Assembly (NCBI GenBank): GCA_905373345.1
Contig: CAJPSU010000003.1
Location: forward strand, 1 to 24,412
Direction of reading: 5' to 3'
Source: Candidatus Saccharimonadota bacterium
Lineage (GTDB): Bacteria > Patescibacteriota > Saccharimonadia > Saccharimonadales > Saccharimonadaceae
Length of the DNA: 24,412 bases
Below, piece by piece: positions 6,388 to 13,426 of the stretch. The notes under the pieces were generated by a model that did no database searches, was not told the origin of the DNA, and saw only the letters and a program-made list of their open reading frames with translations. The position numbers and the translations under genes were made by a program. Numbering within the stretch: position 1 is the stretch's first letter; every line of letters begins with the position of its first letter.

Positions 6388-7740
6388 TTCTTTGAATGCT
6401 TTATGCACCAAATCAAGCATTATGCCGTAGGTCGCAACATCGGTGCCACGCTCATCGGTATAGAGATAGATTACGTTGTCTACCACTTCAATCGTCACCG
6501 CGAACGGCAGCGCCGCGAGCTGTTCCATATACGTTGGATTAAGTAGCTCAAAACTTGTCGCCTGCTCAGCATTTGACGCGTACACTTCATATTGCTGGTT
6601 AAATTGAACCCACTCGGTTTCGATGCGCTCTAGCCCACGCGTGTTAATACTTGAACTCTGTTTGCGGTGAACGATGATATTACCATACGTTTTCGGCACA
6701 TTCACCTGCGCAATTACCCGCGGCCGCGCACCATTAAATGCAGCGTATGTATACAATTGCACCAACAGCGACTCTTTATATAGCCCTACAATGTGGTTGT
6801 TAATATCTGAGACACCAAACTTCGCCTGCCCAAACAATTGTCCGCGCTCTGGTATAAATAGCCAGCCCATATCAACGCTATAACAGTAATTATTCCGCGC
6901 CGCGAATGCCGCCAGTTCATTATTATAGGCAGCCATATCCGCTGTTGCCTGACCGATATCGGCAAGCAGCCACGTTGAGCCGCTCCGCGCAAATGTCCAA
7001 TATTCCGTGAATGAATTGTTGTCCGTGAAAATCGCCGTGTTCGCCGCCGTGTTGATAAGCGTATCTTTAGCATGCGCCGTAATTCCTATTGTCACTCGGT
7101 CATTTGCGTCATTCTGGTCATCGTGAACCTGCATAACAACTGTTTCATCAATCGCAATATCTTCCATCGTGTTTGTGCGCTGCATTAGTTGCAACGTATA
7201 TATAAAGAGGGATGCATGGTAGTGATAACCCTCGGTCATATATTGCTTCATTGATTCGGTATCTTGACGCGACCAATCATATTGATAGCGCATAAATGTT
7301 TGTTTAGCAAAATCAACAAGCTGCGCTTCATCCCACATTGGATCGTTTGCCGCTGCCCGCTTGAGCCGCTGTTTAACCTCTGCCGACTGCTTCAGCACTT
7401 CGCTAAACCAATTAAATAAGCCCGCTGGTGCACCAATAATCGCCCCCAGCGCAACAATAGAACCAAAGAAGCCGCTGCCAAACATCACGAAACACGCAAT
7501 CGCCCATATAATAGCCAATGGCCATGTAACCACATGAGCGAGCAACGATGCAGCGCCAGACTCTGATGGTAGTTTGCGGCGTAAAAATGCACCGAGCCCG
7601 TGCGTCGGCACATAGCCGACTAGCGCAAGAAAGATGATTCCATCGCCATCTCCATCGCTGCCGCCTCCCGAGCTGCCGCCCGATCCGCCACCGCCTGCAC
7701 GCGCAAAAAGCTCAAGGGCTGCGGATATGATCTGAACCAT
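6376..7740 (-). CDS. Membrane protein with Tim44-like domain
   Basis: A 454-residue protein. After a short hydrophobic N-terminus comes a low-complexity Gly/Ser/Asp linker (residues 16-34, GGGGSGGSSGGGSDGDGDG), a loop, then a long hydrophobic hairpin at about 66-108. Residues about 125-270 look like a Tim44/MBA1-type ligand-binding domain: DEAQLVDFAKQTFMRYQYDW, VMQVHDDQNDANDRVTIGI and FTEYWTFARSGSTWLLADI. The remaining roughly 180 residues are not recognised. It lies 21 nt downstream of lemA, with GAGG about 9 nt before its ATG, so the two are probably co-transcribed. Tim44-like domains bind membranes or translocation partners in other systems; its job here is unknown. The Gly-rich N-terminus could be an alternative processed or exposed tail. 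Confidence 0.75.
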   Translation of the reverse strand: MVQIISAALELFARAGGGGSGGSSGGGSDGDGDGIIFLALVGYVPTHGLGAFLRRKLPSESGAASLLAHVVTWPLAIIWAIACFVMFGSGFFGSIVALGAIIGAPAGLFNWFSEVLKQSAEVKQRLKRAAANDPMWDEAQLVDFAKQTFMRYQYDWSRQDTESMKQYMTEGYHYHASLFIYTLQLMQRTNTMEDIAIDETVVMQVHDDQNDANDRVTIGITAHAKDTLINTAANTAIFTDNNSFTEYWTFARSGSTWLLADIGQATADMAAYNNELAAFAARNNYCYSVDMGWLFIPERGQLFGQAKFGVSDINNHIVGLYKESLLVQLYTYAAFNGARPRVIAQVNVPKTYGNIIVHRKQSSSINTRGLERIETEWVQFNQQYEVYASNAEQATSFELLNPTYMEQLAALPFAVTIEVVDNVIYLYTDERGTDVATYGIMLDLVHKAFKELRL

Positions 7741-7761
7741 TGAGCTTTTCCTCTGCTTTTA

Positions 7762-8343
7762 CTAAAACTTTACGTTGACCGGCTGTTCAACTGCAGCGCG
7801 CTCGCTCTCGCTGACGTCAAAGAACTCTTTATCAGCGTGAAATCCGAGCATGCCGGCAAAAATATTCGTTGGGAATACTTTGCGTTTAGTGTTAAATTGC
7901 GTAACGACCGCATTGTAAAACCGGCGCGATGCGGCAATTTTATCCTCCGTGTCGGTAATCTGATCTTGCAAATCCGTGAAATTCTGCGACGCTTTCAATT
8001 CCGGGTAGTTTTCCGAGACCGCAAACAGGCTTTTAAGGGCGCTTGTTAGCTCGCCGTCCGCCTTAGCAGCGTCGTGCGGCGTCGTCGCGTTCATAATTGA
8101 CGCGCGCGCTTCGGTGACTTTTTCAAATACGCCTTTTTCGTGTGCAGCGTAACCTTTAACAGTTTCTACTAAGTTTGGAATCATATCGGCGCGCCGCTTC
8201 AATTGCACCGTGATACCGCTCCATGCTTCTTCAACTTTAATATTAAGCTTAACGAGTCCGTTATACATTGCGATCAGTGCGCCGGCAATCGCTACAACCG
8301 CCACAATAACAACGAGCAAAACTACTAACAATACACCTGTCAT
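7762..8343 (-). CDS. lemA: LemA family membrane protein
   Basis: A 193-residue protein with one N-terminal membrane helix (about residues 3-27, Val/Ile/Ala-rich) followed by the long helical LemA domain: MYNGLVKLNIKVEEAWSGI, VQLKRRADMIPNLVETVKGY, HEKGVFEKVTEARA, LFAVSENYPELKASQNF and the C-terminal FNTKRKVFPTNIFAGMLGF. These match the family over nearly full length. LemA proteins are envelope proteins of poorly known function, often adjacent to a second membrane protein, as here. A Shine-Dalgarno GAAAGGA precedes the ATG by about 9 nt. An extended -10 (TGATATACT) overlaps the jag stop codon 36 nt upstream, so it probably has its own promoter as well as any read-through from yidC-jag. Confidence 0.93.
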   Translation of the reverse strand: MTGVLLVVLLVVIVAVVAIAGALIAMYNGLVKLNIKVEEAWSGITVQLKRRADMIPNLVETVKGYAAHEKGVFEKVTEARASIMNATTPHDAAKADGELTSALKSLFAVSENYPELKASQNFTDLQDQITDTEDKIAASRRFYNAVVTQFNTKRKVFPTNIFAGMLGFHADKEFFDVSESERAAVEQPVNVKF

Positions 8344-8378
8344 ACCTATTATCCTTTCTTACGCTAGGTTATATATGT

Positions 8379-8387
8379 AGTATATCA
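8379..8387 (-). promoter_or_regulatory. Extended -10 promoter of lemA
   Basis: On the minus strand TGA-TATACT occupies 8387-8379. The TGA (8385-8387) is the stop codon of jag. The predicted start is near 8372, giving a leader of about 29 nt that contains the lemA Shine-Dalgarno. No clear -35 is seen. Confidence 0.55.
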
Positions 8388-8846
8388 TGAACTAGCCTGT
8401 GCAATCACGATGTAGCGATCGCGCCCTTCGCCTTCGGAATGGGTACGAATATCGCTATATTCAGTAGCGACGCGGTGCACGATTCGGCGGTCGGCAGCAT
8501 TGATGTGCGCAATGTGCGAGTCGCCGCTGCGGCGCACTTCTTCAATCCAACCGCGCGCTTTTTCGGCAACTTTCTCTTCACGTTGCTTTTTGTAGTTTGC
8601 AACGTCAACGACAGCGTGCGTAAGCGCTGCACCTTTATTATGAAGTGCTGTCATCACAATATATTGAAGACTACGCAATGTTTCGGCATTATGCCCGATT
8701 AGGATACTGTTCAAATCGCTACTTTCAACGGCGAGCGCAATCATATCGTCTTCAATATGCGCTTCAACGGCAATATTTTCGCCGAAAAACGACACAATAT
8801 CCTCAACGAGCTTGCGTGCAAATTCAACTGATTCTTCTCGATCCAT
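8385..8846 (-). CDS. jag: Jag/KhpB-type RNA-binding protein (KH + R3H)
   Basis: A 153-residue protein with a KH-like domain at about 15-85, in which the GxxG loop is IGHNAETLRSLQYIVMTAL (compare GKRGQTLDALQYL), and an R3H domain at about 90-150 with INAADRRIVHRVATEY and HSEGEGRDRYIVIA. KhpB/Jag binds RNA and, with KhpA, affects cell-wall synthesis and division in Gram-positive bacteria. The usual N-terminal Jag_N domain and linker are absent, making this a short form. It follows yidC after 8 nt, with AGGAGA 4 nt before the ATG, in the standard rnpA-yidC-jag order. Its TGA stop is reused in the lemA promoter. Confidence 0.92.
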   Translation of the reverse strand: MDREESVEFARKLVEDIVSFFGENIAVEAHIEDDMIALAVESSDLNSILIGHNAETLRSLQYIVMTALHNKGAALTHAVVDVANYKKQREEKVAEKARGWIEEVRRSGDSHIAHINAADRRIVHRVATEYSDIRTHSEGEGRDRYIVIAQASS

Positions 8847-8854
8847 AGCTTCTC

Positions 8855-9799
8855 CTATCCTTTCGCTTTTATCCGCGTGACATGACCCTCGCGCGCCTGT
8901 TTTGCGCGTTCGGCGCCTGTTTTCTTGCGCTGACTTTTTGCCCCTTTCGCGGAGCTTTTTTTGGTTTTAATTGCTTCGTCGGCGATTTCATCAAGTTCGC
9001 CGACATCCTTTTTCAAGAGGTAGTGCTGCTGTGCTACTGCCGATAAGTTCGAAATTGTGTAATAGAGCGCAAGCGCGCCTGGCAACCCTACCATAATCAT
9101 AAACATCATAATCGGCATAAATTTCATCATGCCGCGCGTCATCGCGCTGCTCATCTCGCTCGGATCAGCTTGTTTGCCAGCTGCCGCCTCCGCCATGAGA
9201 TCGCGGAATTTCTTGCCTTTGCTATCTGCCGGCATGGTTTGTTTCGACATAACATACTGCGTCAGCGCTGAAACCACCGCTAGAACGAGGAGTACCACAT
9301 CAACGCCGCCGTTACTAAACGCTGTTTTCGTCAAATCAATAAACCCAAGCATTGTGTGATTAAAGTTCTCGGGGTGCTCAATCACTGCCTTAATTGCATC
9401 AATATGCTTAAACGGCTCGTAAATATGCTGCGCTACCTGATCGCGGTGCAAGGTAATGACGCGAATTACCTGGAACAATGCGATGAAAATCGGCAGCTGA
9501 ATAATTAAAATGAGAATAGAGCGCAGCGGTTTAATACCGTAGCGCTTGTACAATTCCATCTGCTGCAGCGCTTCAATTTGCTTATTGCCCTTAGCGTTTT
9601 TCTTAATTTTCGCTAGTTCCGGCTGCAATTTGCGCATCGCTTTTGTTTGGTGCAATTGATTTTTCACGAGCGGATACATCAACAGACGTACGATAATCGT
9701 AAAAATAATGAGCGCAACGCCGAAATCACCGCCAGGCACGGCGCTATAAATGAGCATCAGCGCATTAAAAATCGGATTTACTACGATCGTCTCAAACAA
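8855..9799 (-). CDS. yidC: Membrane protein insertase YidC/Oxa1
   Basis: A 314-residue Gram-positive-type YidC without the large periplasmic domain. The N-terminal helix is followed by IIVRLLMYPLVKNQLHQTKAM (the conserved cytoplasmic-loop region and the arginine within the membrane groove), a charged helical hairpin with KIKKNAKGNKQIEALQQMEL and YKRYGIKPL, LILIIQLPIFIALFQVI, and the late helices MPIMMFMIMVGLPGALALYY. The C-terminus is a basic tail (KKSSAKGAKSQRKKTGAER) that may contact the ribosome. The start is TTG at 9797-9799, 7 nt after AGGAG. An ATG at 9802-9804 is out of frame and opens only a 7-codon frame. It inserts membrane proteins alone or with SecYEG. Confidence 0.94.
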   Translation of the reverse strand: MFETIVVNPIFNALMLIYSAVPGGDFGVALIIFTIIVRLLMYPLVKNQLHQTKAMRKLQPELAKIKKNAKGNKQIEALQQMELYKRYGIKPLRSILILIIQLPIFIALFQVIRVITLHRDQVAQHIYEPFKHIDAIKAVIEHPENFNHTMLGFIDLTKTAFSNGGVDVVLLVLAVVSALTQYVMSKQTMPADSKGKKFRDLMAEAAAGKQADPSEMSSAMTRGMMKFMPIMMFMIMVGLPGALALYYTISNLSAVAQQHYLLKKDVGELDEIADEAIKTKKSSAKGAKSQRKKTGAERAKQAREGHVTRIKAKG

Positions 9800-9830
9800 A
9801 ACATCTCTCCTCGTCGTATTATCTAGTGTA

Positions 9831-9839
9831 AGTATACCA
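9831..9839 (-). promoter_or_regulatory. Extended -10 promoter of yidC-jag
   Basis: Minus strand TGG-TATACT at 9839-9831, in the 72-nt gap between rnpA and yidC. The predicted start near 9824 gives a leader of about 25 nt that includes AGGAG (9807-9811). The -35 region is not recognisable. Confidence 0.55.
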
Positions 9840-9871
9840 TCTTTTCGCCGCTTTACCTATTTATCGCTCCA

Positions 9872-10216
9872 TTATCGAGAACATGCCTGGCGAAGCAGCT
9901 GCACGACGAGCGAATCAAGCTCGGCGGCGGGCATCGTTAGCACCTCGGCGCTTGTAACAATCACTGCCAGATCGCCAGCGTTTGACAAATTCGGCAATTC
10001 CCGGCGGATACATTCGTATATGCGACGGCGGATTCGGTTGCGCCGAACAGCCGATTTATATATTTTCTTACTTACTACCACCGCAAACCGCGGATATTTT
10101 CGGCGCGGATTAGCAATATATTTCACCGTTAAACAGCGCGAACGAATGGCTCGCCCGTTGCGATAAAGGTAGCCGAGGCTGCCGTGCCCGTGAAATCGAT
10201 AGGTTGCTGCAAGCAT
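9872..10216 (-). CDS. rnpA: Ribonuclease P protein component
   Basis: A 114-residue basic protein, the normal size for RnpA, the protein subunit that helps the RNase P RNA trim tRNA 5' leaders. The family signature RNRIRRRIYECIR (the RNR motif) follows RFAVVVSKKIYKSAVR, with CLTVKYIANP earlier. It lies between rpmH and yidC as in most bacteria. The predicted -10 (TGC-TATAAT, 10225-10233) ends 8 nt before the ATG and there is no Shine-Dalgarno, so this mRNA is probably leaderless. The promoter sits directly behind the rpmH terminator, so rnpA appears to be transcribed independently of rpmH. Confidence 0.94.
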   Translation of the reverse strand: MLAATYRFHGHGSLGYLYRNGRAIRSRCLTVKYIANPRRKYPRFAVVVSKKIYKSAVRRNRIRRRIYECIRRELPNLSNAGDLAVIVTSAEVLTMPAAELDSLVVQLLRQACSR

Positions 10217-10224
10217 ACTAAAGT

Positions 10225-10233
10225 ATTATAGCA
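10225..10233 (-). promoter_or_regulatory. Extended -10 promoter of rnpA
   Basis: Minus strand TGC-TATAAT at 10233-10225, within TTGCTATAATAC, a 12-mer identical to that of the rpmH promoter. The -10 ends 8 nt before the rnpA ATG. The upstream spacer is the tail and stem of the rpmH terminator. Confidence 0.65.
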
Positions 10234-10269
10234 ATAATAACGCCGCTTCTTTACTAGCGGCGTTATTAT
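10234..10269 (-). terminator. Rho-independent terminator of rpmH
   Basis: A perfect 14-bp inverted repeat: ATAATAACGCCGCT at 10234-10247 and its complement at 10256-10269, with an 8-nt loop. Read on the minus strand it begins 5 nt after the rpmH stop, and the 3' arm ends in TTATTAT, the U-rich tract. The stem overlaps the expected -35 region of rnpA. Confidence 0.85.
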
Positions 10270-10274
10270 CCTCT

Positions 10275-10412
10275 TTAGAGCGCGATCCGGGCGCGACCTT
10301 TCGCTTGGCGGCGTTTAAGAACGGCGCGTCCAGCTTTAGTCGCCCGGCGCGCACGATAACCATGCGTTTTCGCGCGGTGGCGAGTGTGTGGTTGATATGT
10401 TCGCTTTGGCAT
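10275..10412 (-). CDS. rpmH: 50S ribosomal protein L34
   Basis: Forty-five residues, starting [20 protein letters not shown] and ending [12 protein letters not shown], a near-canonical bL34. The frame is open further upstream, but the L34 N-terminus fixes the ATG at 10410-10412. There is no Shine-Dalgarno sequence; a strong promoter (TTGAAC, 17 nt, TGC-TATAAT) ends 9 nt before the ATG, so the mRNA has a leader of only a few nucleotides or none. It is followed by a strong terminator, so it forms a monocistronic unit, divergent from dnaA across the origin. Confidence 0.96.
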   Translation of the reverse strand: MPKRTYQPHTRHRAKTHGYRARRATKAGRAVLKRRQAKGRARIAL

Positions 10413-10421
10413 ATTATCGGT

Positions 10422-10450
10422 ATTATAGCAAAAATCATTACTCAGTTCAA
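10422..10450 (-). promoter_or_regulatory. Promoter of rpmH
   Basis: Minus strand: -35 TTGAAC at 10450-10445, a 17-nt spacer, and -10 TATAAT at 10427-10422 preceded by TGC (extended -10). The predicted transcription start is about 10415, two or three bases before the ATG. Confidence 0.8.
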
Positions 10451-10529
10451 TATAGGCTTGATTTGTTGTCGAAAATATCGCACAACTATTGATTATTGTC
10501 CACATTTTTCGCATAGTTATCCACAACTT

Positions 10530-10571
10530 TACAGAGGTAATTGTAAAATGTGGATAAATCTTACCTCTGTA
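10530..10571. repeat. 11-bp inverted repeat enclosing a DnaA box
   Basis: TACAGAGGTAA (10530-10540) and its exact complement TTACCTCTGTA (10561-10571) are separated by 20 nt containing the perfect reverse DnaA box TGTGGATAA (10549-10557). Single-stranded, it would place the box in the loop of a hairpin. It lies about 45 bp upstream of the dnaA -35. Confidence 0.85.
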
Positions 10572-10614
10572 CGTACCCGCCTATTCATGCGTCTATCTTT
10601 GTATACATAACCAG

Positions 10615-10643
10615 TTGTGGAAAACTATTTTTTTCGCTATGAT
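10615..10643 (+). promoter_or_regulatory. Putative dnaA promoter overlapping a DnaA box
   Basis: TTGTGG (10615-10620), a 17-nt spacer, and TATGAT (10638-10643). The -35 lies inside the DnaA box TGTGGAAAA (10616-10624), which would permit autorepression by DnaA. The predicted start near 10650 gives a leader of about 40 nt. Confidence 0.5.
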
Positions 10644-10690
10644 GAAGTACATATGTGGAGTGACAGCAGAGAGGGTAGATTACTGGTTGT

Positions 10691-12058
10691 ATGAGAGATT
10701 CATTATGGCAAAGCGTACTCGGCGAGATAGAGCTGTCGGTGCCACACGCAAGCTTTGAAACATGGTTTAAAGACACCGAATTGCTTGAGTACAACGATAA
10801 GGTTGTTATTATAGGCGTTATTAATGTCTTTTGTAAAACACAACTTGAGAAAAGGTTCGACAAACAGATCCGCGAAGTGCTTGCACATAATAATTTAACT
10901 GCACCAACAATCCAATACAAAGTAAAGAAGGAAAAAAAGAAAATACTGAGCCGTGAAACGACACACGACACCGCGAAAAATAATCGTTTACGTGAACTCG
11001 TTGCTACGCCTTCGTCAACACGCGGCAAAACCTCACACGCTCATGAAACGCTGAATCCGCGCTACACCTTTGAGTCGTTTGTTGTTGGCTCATGCAACGA
11101 CCTCGCCTACACCGCCTGCCAAGCAGCAGCTGTCTCCCCCGGCACAAAGTACAACCCGCTCTTTATTTACGGCGGCGTTGGTTTAGGCAAAACACACCTG
11201 ATTCAAGCGGTCGGTAACGAAATCATCAAAAATGACCCGAACATGAAAGTTGCTTACATTAGTACTGAGACCTTCATGAAAGAGTTCTTAGAGGCGGTTC
11301 GGTTCAAGAAAGCCGGCTTTTCCGATAAATACCGCAAGATGGATGTCTTAATTGTCGACGATATTCAGTTTATCGCCGGCAGAGAAAAAACACAGGAGGA
11401 GTTTTTTCATACATTTAATACACTTCATCAGGCAAATAGACAAATTATCATCAGCAGCGACAAGCCGCCGCGTAGCATTCCGACGCTTACCGAGCGTCTA
11501 CGCAGTCGATTTGAATGGGGCATGGCAATTGACATTCAGATGCCTGATTTTGAAACGCGCTGCGTTATCATTGAAACAAAGGCGGCGTTATCCGGTATTC
11601 AACTGGAACGCGGAACGATTGAGTATCTAGCGCAAAATATTAAAACAAATGTACGCGAGCTTGAGGGCGCGCTTAATCAGCTACTCGCCTACGCCGAGAT
11701 GCGCGGCGTACCACCCGACACAGCCACCGCCGAAGGGCTGCTTGGCAATGTCCGCCAAAGCCGCCCGCAGCATCTCACTGCTCGGCAAATTATTGACAAA
11801 ACAGCACACCACTTCCAAATTGACAGCAAAGAAATGTGTTCAAGCAAGCGCGATAAACACATCGTCGTACCGCGGCAAATTGCGATGTACCTACTGCGCA
11901 GCGAGTTGCATATGAGTTTTCCGCGCATCGCCCAAGAGCTCGGGCGCAAAGATCATACCACTGCAATTCATTCGGTCGACAAAATTGAGCGGGCAATTAA
12001 ACTTGATTTCTTGATTCGCGAACAAGTCGTTGAAATTCGGGAGAAGTTGTATGCCTAA
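10691..12058 (+). CDS. dnaA: Chromosomal replication initiator protein DnaA
   Basis: 455 residues, full length. Domain I (1-75) has LWQSVLGEIELSVPHASFET, the DnaB/partner-interaction domain. A short variable linker follows to about 120. Domain III AAA+ ATPase: Walker A GGVGLGKT (161-168), Walker B VLIVDD (219-224), and sensor and arginine-finger region LTERLRSRFEWG. Domain IV (about 360-455) is the helix-turn-helix that reads DnaA boxes, with SSKRDKHIVVPRQIAMYLLR and the signature ELGRKDHTTAIHSVDKIE. The ATG at 10691 gives the canonical N-terminus; only a weak purine tract (GAGAGGG) lies upstream. DnaA boxes sit on both sides of the gene. Confidence 0.98.
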   Translation: MRDSLWQSVLGEIELSVPHASFETWFKDTELLEYNDKVVIIGVINVFCKTQLEKRFDKQIREVLAHNNLTAPTIQYKVKKEKKKILSRETTHDTAKNNRLRELVATPSSTRGKTSHAHETLNPRYTFESFVVGSCNDLAYTACQAAAVSPGTKYNPLFIYGGVGLGKTHLIQAVGNEIIKNDPNMKVAYISTETFMKEFLEAVRFKKAGFSDKYRKMDVLIVDDIQFIAGREKTQEEFFHTFNTLHQANRQIIISSDKPPRSIPTLTERLRSRFEWGMAIDIQMPDFETRCVIIETKAALSGIQLERGTIEYLAQNIKTNVRELEGALNQLLAYAEMRGVPPDTATAEGLLGNVRQSRPQHLTARQIIDKTAHHFQIDSKEMCSSKRDKHIVVPRQIAMYLLRSELHMSFPRIAQELGRKDHTTAIHSVDKIERAIKLDFLIREQVVEIREKLYA

Positions 12059-12324
12059 TGCGTGTGGAAAACAAGTGAATTATCAGCGAATACCTGTGAG
12101 TAAAACATGTGTTCGCATATCCCCTGTCCTGCTTCGCATGAGTGCAGCGAGAAGTGCTGCGTGGATAAATGCCCTAATTGTCCACTGGATTCTTCGCATT
12201 ATCCGCACCGAGTTTCCCCTATATGCTACGTACGAACGACCTCTAGAAATGAGCACTTTTTCCACCATTTCCACAGAGCCTACTATATATCATCACCAAT
12301 TAAATATAATAAAAGGATAATATT
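12059..12324. other. oriC: oriC, right part: DnaA-box cluster between dnaA and dnaN
   Basis: A 266-nt noncoding gap with several imperfect DnaA boxes: TGTGGAAAA (12063-12071, reverse), CGTGGATAA (12160-12168, reverse), TTATCCGCA (12199-12207), each one mismatch from consensus, and TTGTCCACT (12178-12186), TTTTCCACC (12258-12266) and ATTTCCACA (12267-12275) with two. The last 40 nt are very AT-rich and could be the unwinding element; they also hold TATAAT (12305-12310), a likely -10 for dnaN. Three copies of TTCGCAT lie at 12112, 12133 and 12194. An open frame across this gap has no protein-like features. Confidence 0.8.
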
Positions 12325-13425
12325 ATGGAACTTTCAGTCACACAAGAAAATTTCGCGCGCGCATTGTCGATTGTTGGCCGCGTTGCAAGTAATCGAACCG
12401 GCTTACCGATTCTCGGCAATATTTTGTTGCGCACTGATGGCACGCGGCTATTAGTGGCAGCAACGAATCTTGAAATTGCAGCGACGTGCTATGTTGGCGC
12501 AAAAATCGTAAAGCAAGGCGACATTACCTTGCCTGCTCGTCTCGTTAGCGATTACGTTGGCAGCTTGCCGAAAGGTACGATTGAACTGTCAAGTAAGGGA
12601 ACGTCAATGACGATCGCATCTGGTAACTATTCGTCAATCATGACAGGCGTTGATGCAACGGAGTTCCCTGAGCTGCCATCAATTGATGAAAAGCAAGCTG
12701 TTACGTATACTATTGCCGAAGCTGATTTCAAGCAAGCGATCAGCCAAACAATTATTACGACAAGTAATGATACGTCGCGGCCAGTGCTAACTGGTGTATA
12801 TTGGCACACTGATGGCGGACAGTTATATTTGGCGGGTACAGACGGGTATCGTTTAGCGCAGCGCCGCTTATTTGAAACAACAAGTGAGATTGCGGCAATC
12901 GTGCCAACAACGAGCTTACAGGAAGTATTACGTACGATTTCAGATGCAACTGAGTCGGTTGAAGTGCTGTTTGACGATACGCAGGTGCGATTCCGCGTCG
13001 GCGAAGCGGAAATTACGAGTCGGCTGATTGAGGGCAGCTACCCGAATTATCAGCAGCTTATTCCAAAAACATCTGACGTAACGGCAACGCTTGCGAGCGG
13101 CGAATTTTCGCGTATTGTAAAGATTGCTAGCTTATTCGCACGCGATTCCGGCGGGAGCGTTACGGTGACGATTGACAGTGAAAAACAGCAGCTTAGTATT
13201 CATTCGATTGCGAGCGAACTTGGCGAAAATACAAGCACGGCAAGCGCCGAGGTTGCAGGCGATGGCAATATTACGCTAAATTCGCGCTACATCGCTGACG
13301 CACTCAACGTGATTGATGGTGATTCTGTCCAGTTTCGATTTAGCGGTAAGTTGTCGCCGTGTGTGCTAACCGCTGCTGAAGAAGCGCCAAATTACACTCA
13401 TATTATTATGCCGCTTAAGAGCTAG
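12325..13425 (+). CDS. dnaN: DNA polymerase III sliding clamp, beta subunit
   Basis: 366 residues, the normal length for the three-domain beta clamp that encircles DNA and tethers polymerase. The N-terminal domain starts MELSVTQENFARALSIVGRV with LPILGNILLRTDG and LVAATNLEIAA; the middle domain has TDGYRLAQRR; the third has RYIADALNVIDGDSVQFRFSG and ends HIIMPLKS, close to the usual MP-(L/M/V)-R/K C-terminus. AAGGA precedes the ATG by about 8 nt. It lies behind the right oriC cluster and is followed after one nucleotide by recF, so dnaN and recF are one transcription unit. Confidence 0.97.
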   Translation: MELSVTQENFARALSIVGRVASNRTGLPILGNILLRTDGTRLLVAATNLEIAATCYVGAKIVKQGDITLPARLVSDYVGSLPKGTIELSSKGTSMTIASGNYSSIMTGVDATEFPELPSIDEKQAVTYTIAEADFKQAISQTIITTSNDTSRPVLTGVYWHTDGGQLYLAGTDGYRLAQRRLFETTSEIAAIVPTTSLQEVLRTISDATESVEVLFDDTQVRFRVGEAEITSRLIEGSYPNYQQLIPKTSDVTATLASGEFSRIVKIASLFARDSGGSVTVTIDSEKQQLSIHSIASELGENTSTASAEVAGDGNITLNSRYIADALNVIDGDSVQFRFSGKLSPCVLTAAEEAPNYTHIIMPLKS

Positions 13426-13426
13426 T

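Larger units (their letters stand above)
10428..10690. other. oriC: oriC, left part: DnaA-box cluster between rpmH and dnaA
   Basis: A noncoding region with two perfect DnaA boxes, TTATCCACA (10517-10525) and TGTGGATAA (10549-10557, reverse), and two one-mismatch boxes, TTGTCCACA (10496-10504) and TGTGGAAAA (10616-10624, reverse). The surroundings are AT-rich. The gene order rpmH - boxes - dnaA - boxes - dnaN is the classical bacterial chromosomal origin. An 11-bp inverted repeat encloses one of the perfect boxes. Apart from the rpmH and dnaA promoters I see nothing else here. Confidence 0.9.

Noticed and set aside
12030..12320. Open frame of 96 codons spanning the end of dnaA and the dnaA-dnaN gap
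   Set aside because: It runs through the DnaA-box cluster, lacks a start signal, and its translation shows no protein family features.
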